Assembly: GCA_016744795.1 (NCBI GenBank)
Contig: JADGDR010000013.1
Span: 1 to 49,302 of the forward strand
Reading direction: 5' to 3'
Source: Sulfurospirillum sp.
GTDB lineage: Bacteria > Campylobacterota > Campylobacteria > Campylobacterales > Sulfurospirillaceae
Length of the DNA stretch: 49,302 bases
The number at the start of each line of letters is the position of its first letter. Position 1 is the first letter of the stretch. Shown one piece after another: positions 10,968 through 19,420 of the stretch. Under the pieces are notes generated by a model. The model was given only the letters and a program-made list of their open reading frames with translations. It did not search any database and had not been told where the DNA came from. Both the position numbers and the translations under genes were made by a program.

Positions 10968-11023
10968 CAATCACTCCCAATAAATTTGATTTTGATTTTA
11001 GCCTATATAAGTTGTAGTAATAC

Positions 11024-13054
11024 TTAAGTGACTAATTTAGCTTCTTTTAAAAAGGGAGAGTGTACATATTCTATTTTTTTTATCTTGTCAAATTTTGCAT
11101 AAGATAATGCTAACTTGTCCTTAGCTCTTGTGGTTGCTACATAAAAGAGTCTTCTCTCCTCTTCTAAACTTCCGCCTTTACTCATCAATTTTCTATTAGG
11201 AAATCTTCCATCCATAAGGTCTATCACGTAGACTTGACAAAATTCTAAACCTTTACTTGCGTGAACACTTAAAAGGTTGACTCCCTCTCCATCACTCATC
11301 TCACTACTTCCAAGTGTTAAAGCATTAAGAAATCTCTCACTTGAGCTATACCCACCTGCTAAATCTTTTAAAAGATGACCTTTTCTAAAAATACGCCCTC
11401 TAGCTTCTTTTTTAGCTATTTCATCTACGCTACCATCTTTTCTTGTAGCTCTTTGTGCAGCCAAAAAATCTGCAATTTGACTAAATATTTCAGAACTTAG
11501 AATATGATTAACCAAGGTTTTGGGATGTTTAATACGTGTTGAATTTTGCATATAATTATAAAATTTATAAATAAATTTTGCTCCATCAACGCTTAATCTA
11601 GCATGTTTTAAAATAGGGTTTGACAAAAAAGCCTCATTAAAACCCTCTTTATAAAACCGACTTACACTACCAAATTCATGACAATCATCAAAAAGTCCAA
11701 GCTGATAGTTTTTTGCTCTTTTTTTAAATGGATTGGCTATATCTTTTGGATGAAAAAATCCCTGATATATATCTCCATCTCCAAGCTTAAACAATGCCTC
11801 AAATAACTCTTTTGAAAGAGCGGCACCTACACCTTTTGCATACTCAAAGGTATGAATAAAAGCCATCATATCTTTTGAGTTGACTACCACACTAATAAGA
11901 TCAATCATAGCTTTGACTTCACGTGAATCAAAAAAGCTAATACCACCTTTTCTCTTACAAGCAATTCCAACTTCTCTTAAAGTAGCCTCAATTCCATCTG
12001 CACTAGAGTTATTTCTAAAAATAACAGCTACTTCTTCATGAGGAGTCTTTGAAGATTTTATTAAAGATGATATAGCTTGATACTGTGTAAAAAGTTCATT
12101 ATATATAAGCAATTTGGGAGATTCACACTCACCTGTTCGAGTAACCTCTAGTTTTTTATCATAAAGTCTTGGATTATGTTCTATAACTCTATTTGCAAGA
12201 GAAAGTATTTTTGAAGTTGAACGGTAATTCTTATTAAGTTTAAATACATTTGCACCCTTGTATCTTTCACCAAATGAACCTATAATCTCTATATTTGCTC
12301 CATTAAAAGCATAAATACTCTGGTCATAATCACCTACACAAAAGAGTGATTTTTTATCAAATCCATCTATGAGTGAGCCTTGAAGGGTGTTTGTGTCTTG
12401 GTACTCATCTACTAGAACTTCACTAAACTTTATAGTATCATCTTTTTTAAGAGCCTCTCTCATCATAATGAGCAAGTCATTAAAATCTACATAACCATAC
12501 TCATTTTTCAGCTCTTTAAACTCCTCAAATATATCTTCATATATATCGAAATAATCCCCATGTTCACTTCCATCTTCTTCTAACCATTGAGAAAAACTTA
12601 AATTTATCGTTGAATTTTGATAGAGTGAAAATAAATCATATAAATATGATGATTGATATACTCTTATTGAAGAATCAATATGATCAAATCGACGTTTAGC
12701 ATAAATGGTTTTTAACAGCATTTTTAAATCTTTTGGCTGTTTTAAGCTTACCTTGTATCCTAATTTTTTAAGAAGTCTGTAGCTTACAGCATGAAAAGTA
12801 CCTGATTGAATCTTGGAGACTACGTCTTTATTAAAAAATTGAGCAACACGCTCTAACATCTCGGCGGCTGCTTTATTTGTAAAAGTAAGTAGTAAAATAT
12901 GTTCTGGTTTTACATTTTGTTCTTTTAAAAGATATGCAATTCTAGCTACTATGGTTGAAGTTTTCCCAGTTCCAGCACTTGCTATGATAAGGTTTGAACC
13001 AGCCTTGGCAGTGGCTGCTTCTAATTGTTCTTTGTTTAGTCTACTTAGTGGCAT
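11024..13054 (-). CDS. UvrD/PcrA/Rep-type superfamily 1A DNA helicase
   Basis: A 676-aa 3'-5' helicase of the UvrD/Rep group. The Q motif (LNKEQLEA) and Walker A ASAGTGKTST are at the N-terminus. Motif II is VLVDEYQDTN, motif III region DYDQSIYAFNGAN, motif IV region LNKNYRST, motif V LLSVHASKGLEF and motif VI VATTRAKDKL. It likely acts in repair or in clearing blocked replication forks. It is somewhat shorter than E. coli UvrD (720 aa) and lacks an obvious RNA-polymerase-binding tail. It is divergent from the pilin genes that begin at 13149. Confidence 0.93.
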   Translation of the reverse strand: MPLSRLNKEQLEAATAKAGSNLIIASAGTGKTSTIVARIAYLLKEQNVKPEHILLLTFTNKAAAEMLERVAQFFNKDVVSKIQSGTFHAVSYRLLKKLGYKVSLKQPKDLKMLLKTIYAKRRFDHIDSSIRVYQSSYLYDLFSLYQNSTINLSFSQWLEEDGSEHGDYFDIYEDIFEEFKELKNEYGYVDFNDLLIMMREALKKDDTIKFSEVLVDEYQDTNTLQGSLIDGFDKKSLFCVGDYDQSIYAFNGANIEIIGSFGERYKGANVFKLNKNYRSTSKILSLANRVIEHNPRLYDKKLEVTRTGECESPKLLIYNELFTQYQAISSLIKSSKTPHEEVAVIFRNNSSADGIEATLREVGIACKRKGGISFFDSREVKAMIDLISVVVNSKDMMAFIHTFEYAKGVGAALSKELFEALFKLGDGDIYQGFFHPKDIANPFKKRAKNYQLGLFDDCHEFGSVSRFYKEGFNEAFLSNPILKHARLSVDGAKFIYKFYNYMQNSTRIKHPKTLVNHILSSEIFSQIADFLAAQRATRKDGSVDEIAKKEARGRIFRKGHLLKDLAGGYSSSERFLNALTLGSSEMSDGEGVNLLSVHASKGLEFCQVYVIDLMDGRFPNRKLMSKGGSLEEERRLFYVATTRAKDKLALSYAKFDKIKKIEYVHSPFLKEAKLVT

Positions 13055-13123
13055 TAGTTCCCTATTTTTTAGCGAATTATAGTGAAATTATATTTTCTTT
13101 TAGATTAATTGTGTTAATATTGA

Positions 13124-13145
13124 TAAAATTAAAATGTGGAGGAAG
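13124..13145 (+). promoter_or_regulatory. Likely -10 and strong ribosome-binding site of the first pilin gene
   Basis: TGATAAAAT (TAAAAT at 13124-13129) resembles an extended -10. GGAGGAAG at 13138-13145 is a near-perfect Shine-Dalgarno placed before ATG 13149. The strong ribosome site fits an abundant structural pilin. It lies downstream of an in-frame ATG at 13134, which rules that one out as the start. Confidence 0.45.
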
Positions 13146-13148
13146 TTT

Positions 13149-13793
13149 ATGAAAAGAAGTGGTTTTACAATGGTGGAGTTAATCTTTGTTATCGTTATTA
13201 TAGGTATATTGGCAGCTGTTGCTTTACCTAAGTTTAATAGTGTAAAAGATAATGCGAAAGCAAATACAGAAATGTCCGCTATGAATAGCTTAGAGGGTAC
13301 TATTGTTGGTGAAGTTGAATTTAGGTTACAAGACTACAAAGATAGAAATGTTAAATGGCATGATAAAAACATTACAGGAGCAGGTACTGCTGCTGAATAT
13401 AAAATTATAAATAATGACAAAGATGTTTTTAAAAAAATCATGAAAAAAGGTGATAAATTCCAAATTATTGGTTTTGCTTCACCAAATAGTGATAACAATG
13501 CAACTAATGATGTTTTAATCATCACAGGAGAAGCATCTGATACTACAAATGGTATTAAACAGCCAAGTGATGGCGATATAATCGGAAAACCAGATAGAAA
13601 TGACTTCTGGGTATTTAATCCAAATAATTTTGACATAAATATTACTGGATCAACAAAATATCATAAACAAAACGTAGAAGTTGCTGCAGAAAGCATTACT
13701 CTAGTTGATGTCAATGATAGTAAAACAGGAACTATCATAATTACAAATATAGATGGTGGAACAGCTAGTACTGTTACAAATGTACCTAAATAA
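13149..13793 (+). CDS. Type IVa pilin, MSHA-type major pilin candidate
   Basis: The protein has 214 aa. It has a short class III leader (MKRSG) followed by FTMVELIFVIVIIGILAAVALP: processing after Gly5, Phe at +1, Glu at +5 and a hydrophobic assembly helix, all required for prepilin peptidase and pilus packing. The C-terminal part is Asn/Asp/Thr-rich, contains the pilin-like DRNDFWVFNPN stretch and has no cysteine. An ATG 15 bases earlier is in frame, but GGAGGAAG lies between it and this ATG. It is the first of two tandem pilin genes that converge on the msh operon. The strong RBS suggests a major subunit. Confidence 0.88.
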   Translation: MKRSGFTMVELIFVIVIIGILAAVALPKFNSVKDNAKANTEMSAMNSLEGTIVGEVEFRLQDYKDRNVKWHDKNITGAGTAAEYKIINNDKDVFKKIMKKGDKFQIIGFASPNSDNNATNDVLIITGEASDTTNGIKQPSDGDIIGKPDRNDFWVFNPNNFDINITGSTKYHKQNVEVAAESITLVDVNDSKTGTIIITNIDGGTASTVTNVPK

Positions 13794-13799
13794 GATAAT

Positions 13800-14390
13800 A
13801 TGAAAAATCGCAAAGCCTTTACAATGGTGGAACTTATCTTTGTAATTGTTATCATAGGTGTGCTAGCATCTATGGCGATACCTAAGCTCTCTAATGTGAC
13901 TGATGGAGCTAAAAAATCTGCTGAGATAGCTACTATCTCAGCACTATCAACTGCTATAGAAACTGCAAATGGAGAATGGAGTATTAATGAAGGTGATTTT
14001 ACATGGGGAATTGGGAAGAACCCTTCGAGTGAACTTGAACCCAATGGCTACCCTAGTAAACTAGAAAAAAATGGAAAAATTTTTGGAAAAATTTTAAAAG
14101 ACTCAGGTAACTTTAAAAGAATAATATCAAATTTAGATACTAACCTATCAATATTTACTGGACCAGCTTCTAATCCTAAAAATGGAGTGAAACTTGATAC
14201 AAATGCACCAAATAGTGATATAGTAGATAGACCTGATAAAAATGATTTTTGGGTATACTCCTATGGAAAAAATGATTGTAATCTTACATGTAATCATTGT
14301 GTGAGTAAAACTATTTATTATGGTGACTTAGTTCTCATAGACGTTATAGGGCAAATTTCAACGGACTTTTCAACTCTTACATGTAACTAA
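13800..14390 (+). CDS. Type IVa pilin-like protein with cysteine-rich C-terminus
   Basis: The protein has 196 aa. The leader MKNRKA precedes FTMVELIFVIVIIGVLASMAIP; the residue before the cut is Ala instead of Gly, and Glu +5 is present. The stretch DRPDKNDFWVYS parallels the first pilin, so the pair likely arose by duplication. The C-terminus is cysteine-rich (NDCNLTCNHC and a terminal LTCN), as in pilins closed by a disulfide loop. Both LTCN units are encoded by TTACATGTAA palindromes. It starts six bases after the first pilin with only a weak RBS, suggesting lower or coupled expression. Its last four bases overlap the end of a small convergent ORF. Confidence 0.87.
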   Translation: MKNRKAFTMVELIFVIVIIGVLASMAIPKLSNVTDGAKKSAEIATISALSTAIETANGEWSINEGDFTWGIGKNPSSELEPNGYPSKLEKNGKIFGKILKDSGNFKRIISNLDTNLSIFTGPASNPKNGVKLDTNAPNSDIVDRPDKNDFWVYSYGKNDCNLTCNHCVSKTIYYGDLVLIDVIGQISTDFSTLTCN

Positions 14391-14482
14391 ATACTAGTTA
14401 TCTTCTGAATTATCCAAAAAATTACACCGAGTATAATACTACTAATAATAGCAACAGCTATAGTTCCTGTTTCCATCTCCAC
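14387..14482 (-). CDS. 31-residue single-pass membrane peptide at the end of the msh operon
   Basis: A GTG at 14482 overlaps the TAG stop of mshG (TAGTG) and has GGAGGT six bases upstream. The frame reads (M)EMETGTIAVAIISSIILG and on through VIFWII to a basic end, stopping at TAG 14387-14389. It has a short acidic head, about 20 hydrophobic residues and QKITSI at the tail: a single transmembrane helix. ATG at 14476 is an alternative start. Size, coupling and topology suggest a small membrane partner of the pilus platform. I do not recognise a family. Chance is possible for so short a frame, but the Shine-Dalgarno and overlap argue against it. Confidence 0.55.
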   Translation of the reverse strand: MEMETGTIAVAIISSIILGVIFWIIQKITSI

Positions 14483-15732
14483 TATACACCTCCTACAGCT
14501 TCTGCAATAGACCACATAGGCAAAAAGATACCTAAAGCGAGCAAGAGTACAAAACCAGCAATTGCTGCGATTAGAAGAGGTTCTATCATGATAGCAACAT
14601 TATCTACTAAGTATGCATACTTTTTTCTATATATTTGCGAAATTTTATCAAGCATTGCACTAAGGGAACCACTGCTCTCACCTGCACTTATCATTTGAAG
14701 AGTCATACTTTCAAACTGTTTTGTATCTTCAAAACCATCTTTAAGACTTCTTCCTTCTTCAATTGCTTCAATAATCTTATTTAATTGTTTTTTTAAATAT
14801 TCATTTTCAACAATACCAATGGCAGTTTGTAAAGCATCTAGAATAGGAACACCAGATGTTGAAAGTTTATCAAAAACAAAAATAAATCTTCCTATCATAG
14901 AGAGGTAAATAACCTGTCCTACGATATAGACTTTTAACATATATTGATCAAATCCTAGTTTAAAATTTCTACTTTTTTTATACATATAAGATAAAAATAA
15001 ACTAATACAAATCATCCCAATAAGTACAAATAGACCATAATGCGTTATTGCATTTTCTATCCAAAGTAAGAGTAGTGTTGGAAATGGCAATACAGTATTA
15101 TATTCTTCAAACATAGACTGAAACTGAGGAACTACTAGTGTAATTACAAAGGAAAAAGCAATAACCATCGCAAAAATTACTATAATTGGGTATCTTGTTG
15201 CCTTTTTTAATTTCATTCTATTATCTTGCACTTCTTGCAGAATATCTGCTAGTTTTTCTATTGACTCATCTAAAGTTCCTGTTTTCTCACCTAAATCAAT
15301 AAGAGCAATAGATATGGTTCCGACTTCACTCTCATATCGTTCAAAAGCGACTGAAAGACTAATCCCAGATTCTATCTCTTTTAAAACATGTTCATATATT
15401 TCTAAAAGTCTTTTATGCGTAGTTGTTTTTATGATATCTTCAAGGCAAATAGTTATAGGAAGACCAGCATTAAGCATGGTTGATATATGATTTAAAGTTG
15501 CAATATAAGGATCAAGTGGAATTTTTTTAGCTCTTAATTTGTCTTTAAGTATTAATTTTATCTTATCAATTTTAATACTATTTGGCTCTTTTATCTCTTT
15601 AATTTCTACAAAAACACCTATACCTAAGGCTTTAAAACTTTGTATAGCTTCTACCTTATGAGAGGCATTTAAAATATGCTTATGTCTTTCTCCCCCAAGT
15701 ATATACTCAATTTGGAAATAATTATTTTGCAA
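14482..15732 (-). CDS. mshG: Type IV pilus inner-membrane platform protein (PilC/GspF/MshG family)
   Basis: A 416-aa polytopic platform protein that links the assembly ATPase to pilin polymerisation. Two GspF domains are visible, at about 85-210 and 285-410, the first with LNHISTMLNAGLPI, the second with IGRFIFVFDKLSTSGVPILDALQ. Three hydrophobic segments occur, near residues 180-205, 230-250 and 383-410. The start is a TTG inside the last codons of mshE (overlap 11 bases), with GAAGAGG about nine bases upstream. No ATG occurs before the first GspF domain. The N-terminus (QIEYILGGERHKHILNAS) matches the usual small beta domain, supporting the TTG. Confidence 0.92.
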   Translation of the reverse strand: MQNNYFQIEYILGGERHKHILNASHKVEAIQSFKALGIGVFVEIKEIKEPNSIKIDKIKLILKDKLRAKKIPLDPYIATLNHISTMLNAGLPITICLEDIIKTTTHKRLLEIYEHVLKEIESGISLSVAFERYESEVGTISIALIDLGEKTGTLDESIEKLADILQEVQDNRMKLKKATRYPIIVIFAMVIAFSFVITLVVPQFQSMFEEYNTVLPFPTLLLLWIENAITHYGLFVLIGMICISLFLSYMYKKSRNFKLGFDQYMLKVYIVGQVIYLSMIGRFIFVFDKLSTSGVPILDALQTAIGIVENEYLKKQLNKIIEAIEEGRSLKDGFEDTKQFESMTLQMISAGESSGSLSAMLDKISQIYRKKYAYLVDNVAIMIEPLLIAAIAGFVLLLALGIFLPMWSIAEAVGGV

Positions 15733-17389
15733 CTCTTAAAACCTCTTCAAGTGTTGTATCCCCTCTAAGTGCTTTTGTCAAGCCATCTATAATCATAGGT
15801 TCAAAATCATCTTCTTTTTCGGCCTTTCTTGCAATTTCATATTTGTTCATATTAATTGAAATCATATGAGACACACTTTCACTTACCCTTAAAATCTCAC
15901 TTATCATTGTTCTGCCACTGTAGCCAGTAAAAGCACATTTAATGCAACCCTCACCCTTGTAGAACTGATAATTTTTAGGTATATACTCTTTTACTTTTTC
16001 TATCATTTTTACTGGTGGTATAAAAACTTTTTTACAACTTGGACATACCTTTCTTACAAGACGTTGAGCCACAACACCTATTAGTGAATCTGCAATTAAG
16101 TATGGCTCTAAATTCATTTGAATCATTCTTGTAATTGCACTTGGAGCATCATTTGTATGAAGTGTTGTAAAAACTAGGTGGCCTGTAAGCGAAGCCTGAA
16201 CGGAGATATTAAGTGTTTCAGAATCTCTAACCTCACCTACCATAATAATATCAGGATCTTGCCTTAAAATTGAACGAAGTGCGTCTGCAAAACCATAATG
16301 TATTTTATCACTTACTTGAATTTGCTGAGCTAAAGGCAACTGATACTCTATTGGGTCTTCTATTGTTATCATCTTGTTTTCTATGCTTTTTATCTCATTT
16401 AATGCTGCATAAAGTGTTGTAGTTTTTCCACTTCCTGTTGGTCCTGTTATGAACACAATACCATAAGGTGAACTTAAAATTTCATTAAAAAGCTTTAGAT
16501 TTTTCTCTTCCATACCTAAATCTTTTAATTTTAATAGTATTTTGTTGGAATCTAAAATCCTCATAACTATTGATTCACCATGCATAGTTGGAGCAGTCGA
16601 GAGTCTAAAATCATAGTTATTGTTATATACTTTCATAGAAAAACGTCCATCTTGAGATTTTCTTTTCTCTGAAATATCTAAGTTACCTAAAATTTTAATA
16701 CGCGAAGCAAGAGCATTATAAACGTCCAAATCAAACACGAAACTTTCTCTTAAAACTCCATCAACTCTTGTTCTTACTGAAACATTGAATCCTGATGGTT
16801 CAATATGAATATCACTGGAGTTTACTTTAATTGCACTTTTTAAAATTTGCTCAATAAGTTGCATTACAGAGCTTTGTTCATTATCTGTTTTGTATAGCCC
16901 TGAGTTTACCTCTTTTTTTATATTCTCAACAATTGTTTTAGTAGTTGAAATTATATCTAGCCTATCAAAAATATATAAAATATCACTATGTAAAGAAACA
17001 TGTAACTTTATTGGCTTGGTTGCTATGCTTCTCTCAAGCAATTCAACTGATTCATAGTTTAAAGGATCAGATACAGTAACATGAATATATTCATCATCCT
17101 CCATAAACACTACGGCATCTGCATTTCTTAGCATATTTATGGAAAAACTACTCATAAGTTGGTAATCTACTTCTACGCCATAAAGGTCTATAAAATCTAA
17201 GTTTAATTGATCTGCTAATAATTCTGTAAACTCTTTTTCAGTAATAAATCCATTTTGAACAAAAATTTCACCCAATTTTTTTGTAAAATTACTCTCTTTT
17301 TGCTCTGCTAAAGCACTCATTAATTGTAGGTTTGTTATGTAACCTTTCTCTTCTAAAATATCTCCTATACGTATTTTTTGACGTATCAT
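15722..17389 (-). CDS. mshE: Type IV pilus assembly ATPase (PilB/GspE/MshE family)
   Basis: A hexameric cytoplasmic ATPase powering pilus extension, 555 aa. The N-terminal GspE-N domain (about 1-160) opens RQKIRIGDILEEKGYIT, the type that binds cyclic-di-GMP in MshE. The conserved positions were not checked one by one. Walker A is GPTGSGKT (316-323), the Asp box includes EDPIEY, and Walker B is MVGEVRD (383-389). The tetracysteine zinc site is CPSC (449-452) plus CIKC. No retraction ATPase (PilT) is in the window. It directly follows the 178-aa protein and overlaps mshG. Confidence 0.95.
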   Translation of the reverse strand: MIRQKIRIGDILEEKGYITNLQLMSALAEQKESNFTKKLGEIFVQNGFITEKEFTELLADQLNLDFIDLYGVEVDYQLMSSFSINMLRNADAVVFMEDDEYIHVTVSDPLNYESVELLERSIATKPIKLHVSLHSDILYIFDRLDIISTTKTIVENIKKEVNSGLYKTDNEQSSVMQLIEQILKSAIKVNSSDIHIEPSGFNVSVRTRVDGVLRESFVFDLDVYNALASRIKILGNLDISEKRKSQDGRFSMKVYNNNYDFRLSTAPTMHGESIVMRILDSNKILLKLKDLGMEEKNLKLFNEILSSPYGIVFITGPTGSGKTTTLYAALNEIKSIENKMITIEDPIEYQLPLAQQIQVSDKIHYGFADALRSILRQDPDIIMVGEVRDSETLNISVQASLTGHLVFTTLHTNDAPSAITRMIQMNLEPYLIADSLIGVVAQRLVRKVCPSCKKVFIPPVKMIEKVKEYIPKNYQFYKGEGCIKCAFTGYSGRTMISEILRVSESVSHMISINMNKYEIARKAEKEDDFEPMIIDGLTKALRGDTTLEEVLRVAK

Positions 17390-17926
17390 TTACAAGTACC
17401 AATGGCTTTTAATTTTTTTACCATCTACATATTCTTCAATAATAACAACTTTTTTCTTTTGATTCTTTATCGAAATTCTGTACTCTTTTAAATCTGTTTT
17501 AATAATTAATTTTCCATTTTCACTTGTATAACTTTTTTTTACAAGATTTTCAAAAACTATAGAAAGAGTGTGATTTGAACGTGGTAGTCTTAAATTTTTT
17601 AGATTAATTCCATCATTCATAAACTGATAAATCAATTTTTTTTGTAAAAGTAAAGTGGCAAAATAGGAGCCATTTTCACGAAACTGTGGAGTTGACACAA
17701 GACCTCTTACAATATAACCCAAGGGATTTATGTAATCTGTTTTTGCACAAGCATCTCCAATTATTGAAAGTATATTTTCATTTTTTTCTGCATTTTTATA
17801 AAAAATTGCACTTTTTAAACAAATATTTTTGTATTTTTTTGCTTGATAATCTTTAATTATATCAGCATGAGTATATGCAAATAAACTTACATGTAAAAAC
17901 ATCATAACCATTAATAATTTTTTCAT
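17390..17926 (-). CDS. Exported protein of unknown function in the msh operon
   Basis: The protein has 178 aa and a signal peptide (MKKLLMVMMFLHVSLFAYTHA); the mature part is probably periplasmic. An Asp/Tyr/Lys-rich segment with two cysteines (NICLKS and DACAKT) that could pair in a small helical repeat is followed by a beta-rich C-terminus ending KKIKSHWYL. I do not recognise a family. The Vibrio msh order, from memory, goes mshN-mshE without such a gene, so it is an added component here. It overlaps mshN by four bases and abuts mshE, so it is cotranslated with the machine. The His in the signal core comes from a TACATGTA palindrome. Confidence 0.8.
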   Translation of the reverse strand: MKKLLMVMMFLHVSLFAYTHADIIKDYQAKKYKNICLKSAIFYKNAEKNENILSIIGDACAKTDYINPLGYIVRGLVSTPQFRENGSYFATLLLQKKLIYQFMNDGINLKNLRLPRSNHTLSIVFENLVKKSYTSENGKLIIKTDLKEYRISIKNQKKKVVIIEEYVDGKKIKSHWYL

Positions 17927-18630
17927 TTTTTACTCCTGTAGAGTTCTAATAATCTTTTTACTTCTTCTGAACTATAGTATTCCAAATAAAGCTGTAAAGC
18001 TTTAATCGCATCATCTTTATTACCAAGTTTTTGTTTTGATTTTGCATAGATAAGCCAAGCAGAAGAATCACCTGATTTTAATGTACTCGCTTTTTTTGAC
18101 CAGTAAATACTTTTTTCAAAATTTTCTTTTTCAAAATAAAAATCTGCTAAACCTACAGCAGATTCAAAATTTCCTGCTGCTCTAAAGCGTTCAAGTAAAG
18201 CATCTTCACTCTTGACTACCTTTACATGTAAAATGATTTTTTTATTTTTTATAGATAACAATGTTTCATTATTTGTTTGAAACATCTCATCTTTGCTCAT
18301 AACTTTATTAGTATTTGGTAAATTTAAATTAGGTGAAAGTACGATGGTATCATATTGAATCTTCTTCAATACACTTTTTTCCTCTATTTTTAGTGCTTGA
18401 TTAATTGGCTTTATCTTTTTTACTTTAAAAATTTTTTGAGGCACTTTTTCTTTAATTATTTTGTTTACATACGGAGGTTCTTTTTTGAAATTTTCAATCA
18501 ATATATTATTATTTATAAGATAAAACATAGCTCCCAAAACTACAGAAAAAAGAAAAACTAATTTTAAATACTTTTTCATTTTCATTTTAAATACTCTTCG
18601 TTCTAAATCTTCAAATGTTGCATTAGTCAT
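17923..18630 (-). CDS. mshN: MshN-like membrane-anchored TPR protein
   Basis: A 235-aa protein with a short cytoplasmic start, one transmembrane helix at about 22-41 (YLKLVFLFSVVLGAMFYLI) and a basic, proline-containing linker. The C-terminal TPR-like repeats (about 150-232) include ESAVGLADFYFEKENFEKSIYWSKKA and KSKQKLGNKDDAIKALQLYLEYY. Topology and position, after the MshM ATPase and before MshE, match MshN, which is thought to help secretin or pilus assembly. It overlaps the preceding gene by eight bases. Confidence 0.78.
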   Translation of the reverse strand: MTNATFEDLERRVFKMKMKKYLKLVFLFSVVLGAMFYLINNNILIENFKKEPPYVNKIIKEKVPQKIFKVKKIKPINQALKIEEKSVLKKIQYDTIVLSPNLNLPNTNKVMSKDEMFQTNNETLLSIKNKKIILHVKVVKSEDALLERFRAAGNFESAVGLADFYFEKENFEKSIYWSKKASTLKSGDSSAWLIYAKSKQKLGNKDDAIKALQLYLEYYSSEEVKRLLELYRSKK

Positions 18631-19420
18631 TAATTAGTCCTAAATCTAATGCTGTCATGGTTATCAAATCTTTATGAAGTTTTTGGTACTTTTTTAAGCC
18701 GTTTAATTTTGCATAATTAAGTAATTTCATTAATATAAAAAGAAATTTTTTTATAGTCCTGAAATTTCCATCACAATATTTTGTTATTTTTTTAGCATCT
18801 GATTTTGAAAACATAGTTGCTATCTCACTATATGAATTTGCCATCAAAGAACTTTGTATATATCTATAAACCTCGTTTGTATCGAGTTTTCCATAATTTA
18901 CAATTACTTTGGTTCTTGATTTAAAATGTTTTTTATTCAATATAATAGAACCCTCTTCTTTATGCATTGACAAAACAAACTGCAATACTTTAGTGTCACT
19001 CAAAATCCTAATAAGTTCAAATTGTTCTTCATTTAAAAGTTGTGCTTCATCAATGAATATGGTATGAATAGTATCTTTATACTCTTTTACAAGCTTGTCT
19101 TTTAAAGCATTAAAACTTATTTCTCTATCAAACTCCATACCTTTTGCTTCATAAAGTAGTTTTATTAAATCTCTTTTATCAAAAAAAGGATGATTAATAA
19201 GAATTGTAAGTTGTCTGTTTTTAATCTTATCATTAAGAATTTTTAAAATATAACTTTTTCCAACACCAGGATCCCCAATAAGAAAAATTAATGATGCATT
19301 TTTTTCATCTATAGCTTCTTTAATTTTGCTCTTAGTTATTTCTGCACTACTACTATCAAAATAGTATCTAGGATTCAAATCATCTCTGAACAAAAAACCA
19401 GCTGCTTCAAAATCTCTCAT
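18623..19420 (-). CDS. mshM: MshM/ExeA-type AAA ATPase
   Basis: A 265-aa P-loop ATPase of the ExeA/MshM group, which in type II secretion and MSHA systems works in energy-dependent placement of the secretin. Walker A is GDPGVGKSY near residue 48. Walker B is TIFIDEAQLL near 116-125, followed by the sensor-like QFELIRILSD. It opens MRDFEAAGFLFRDDLNPRYY, of which a diverged duplicate survives at 30146-30286. No transmembrane helix or peptidoglycan-binding domain is fused, unlike ExeA. It is coupled to the secretin gene by an ATGA overlap. Confidence 0.9.
   Translation of the reverse strand: MRDFEAAGFLFRDDLNPRYYFDSSSAEITKSKIKEAIDEKNASLIFLIGDPGVGKSYILKILNDKIKNRQLTILINHPFFDKRDLIKLLYEAKGMEFDREISFNALKDKLVKEYKDTIHTIFIDEAQLLNEEQFELIRILSDTKVLQFVLSMHKEEGSIILNKKHFKSRTKVIVNYGKLDTNEVYRYIQSSLMANSYSEIATMFSKSDAKKITKYCDGNFRTIKKFLFILMKLLNYAKLNGLKKYQKLHKDLITMTALDLGLIND

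Noticed and set aside
13334-14044. Minus-strand frames opposite the two pilin genes
   Set aside because: Pilin signatures on the plus strand are unambiguous; the antisense frames have no start context.
16999-17008. Near-match AACATGTAAC inside mshE counted as a palindrome copy
   Set aside because: It lacks the leading T of the TACATGTA core, so it was left out of the 30-copy count; it may be a decayed or precursor copy.
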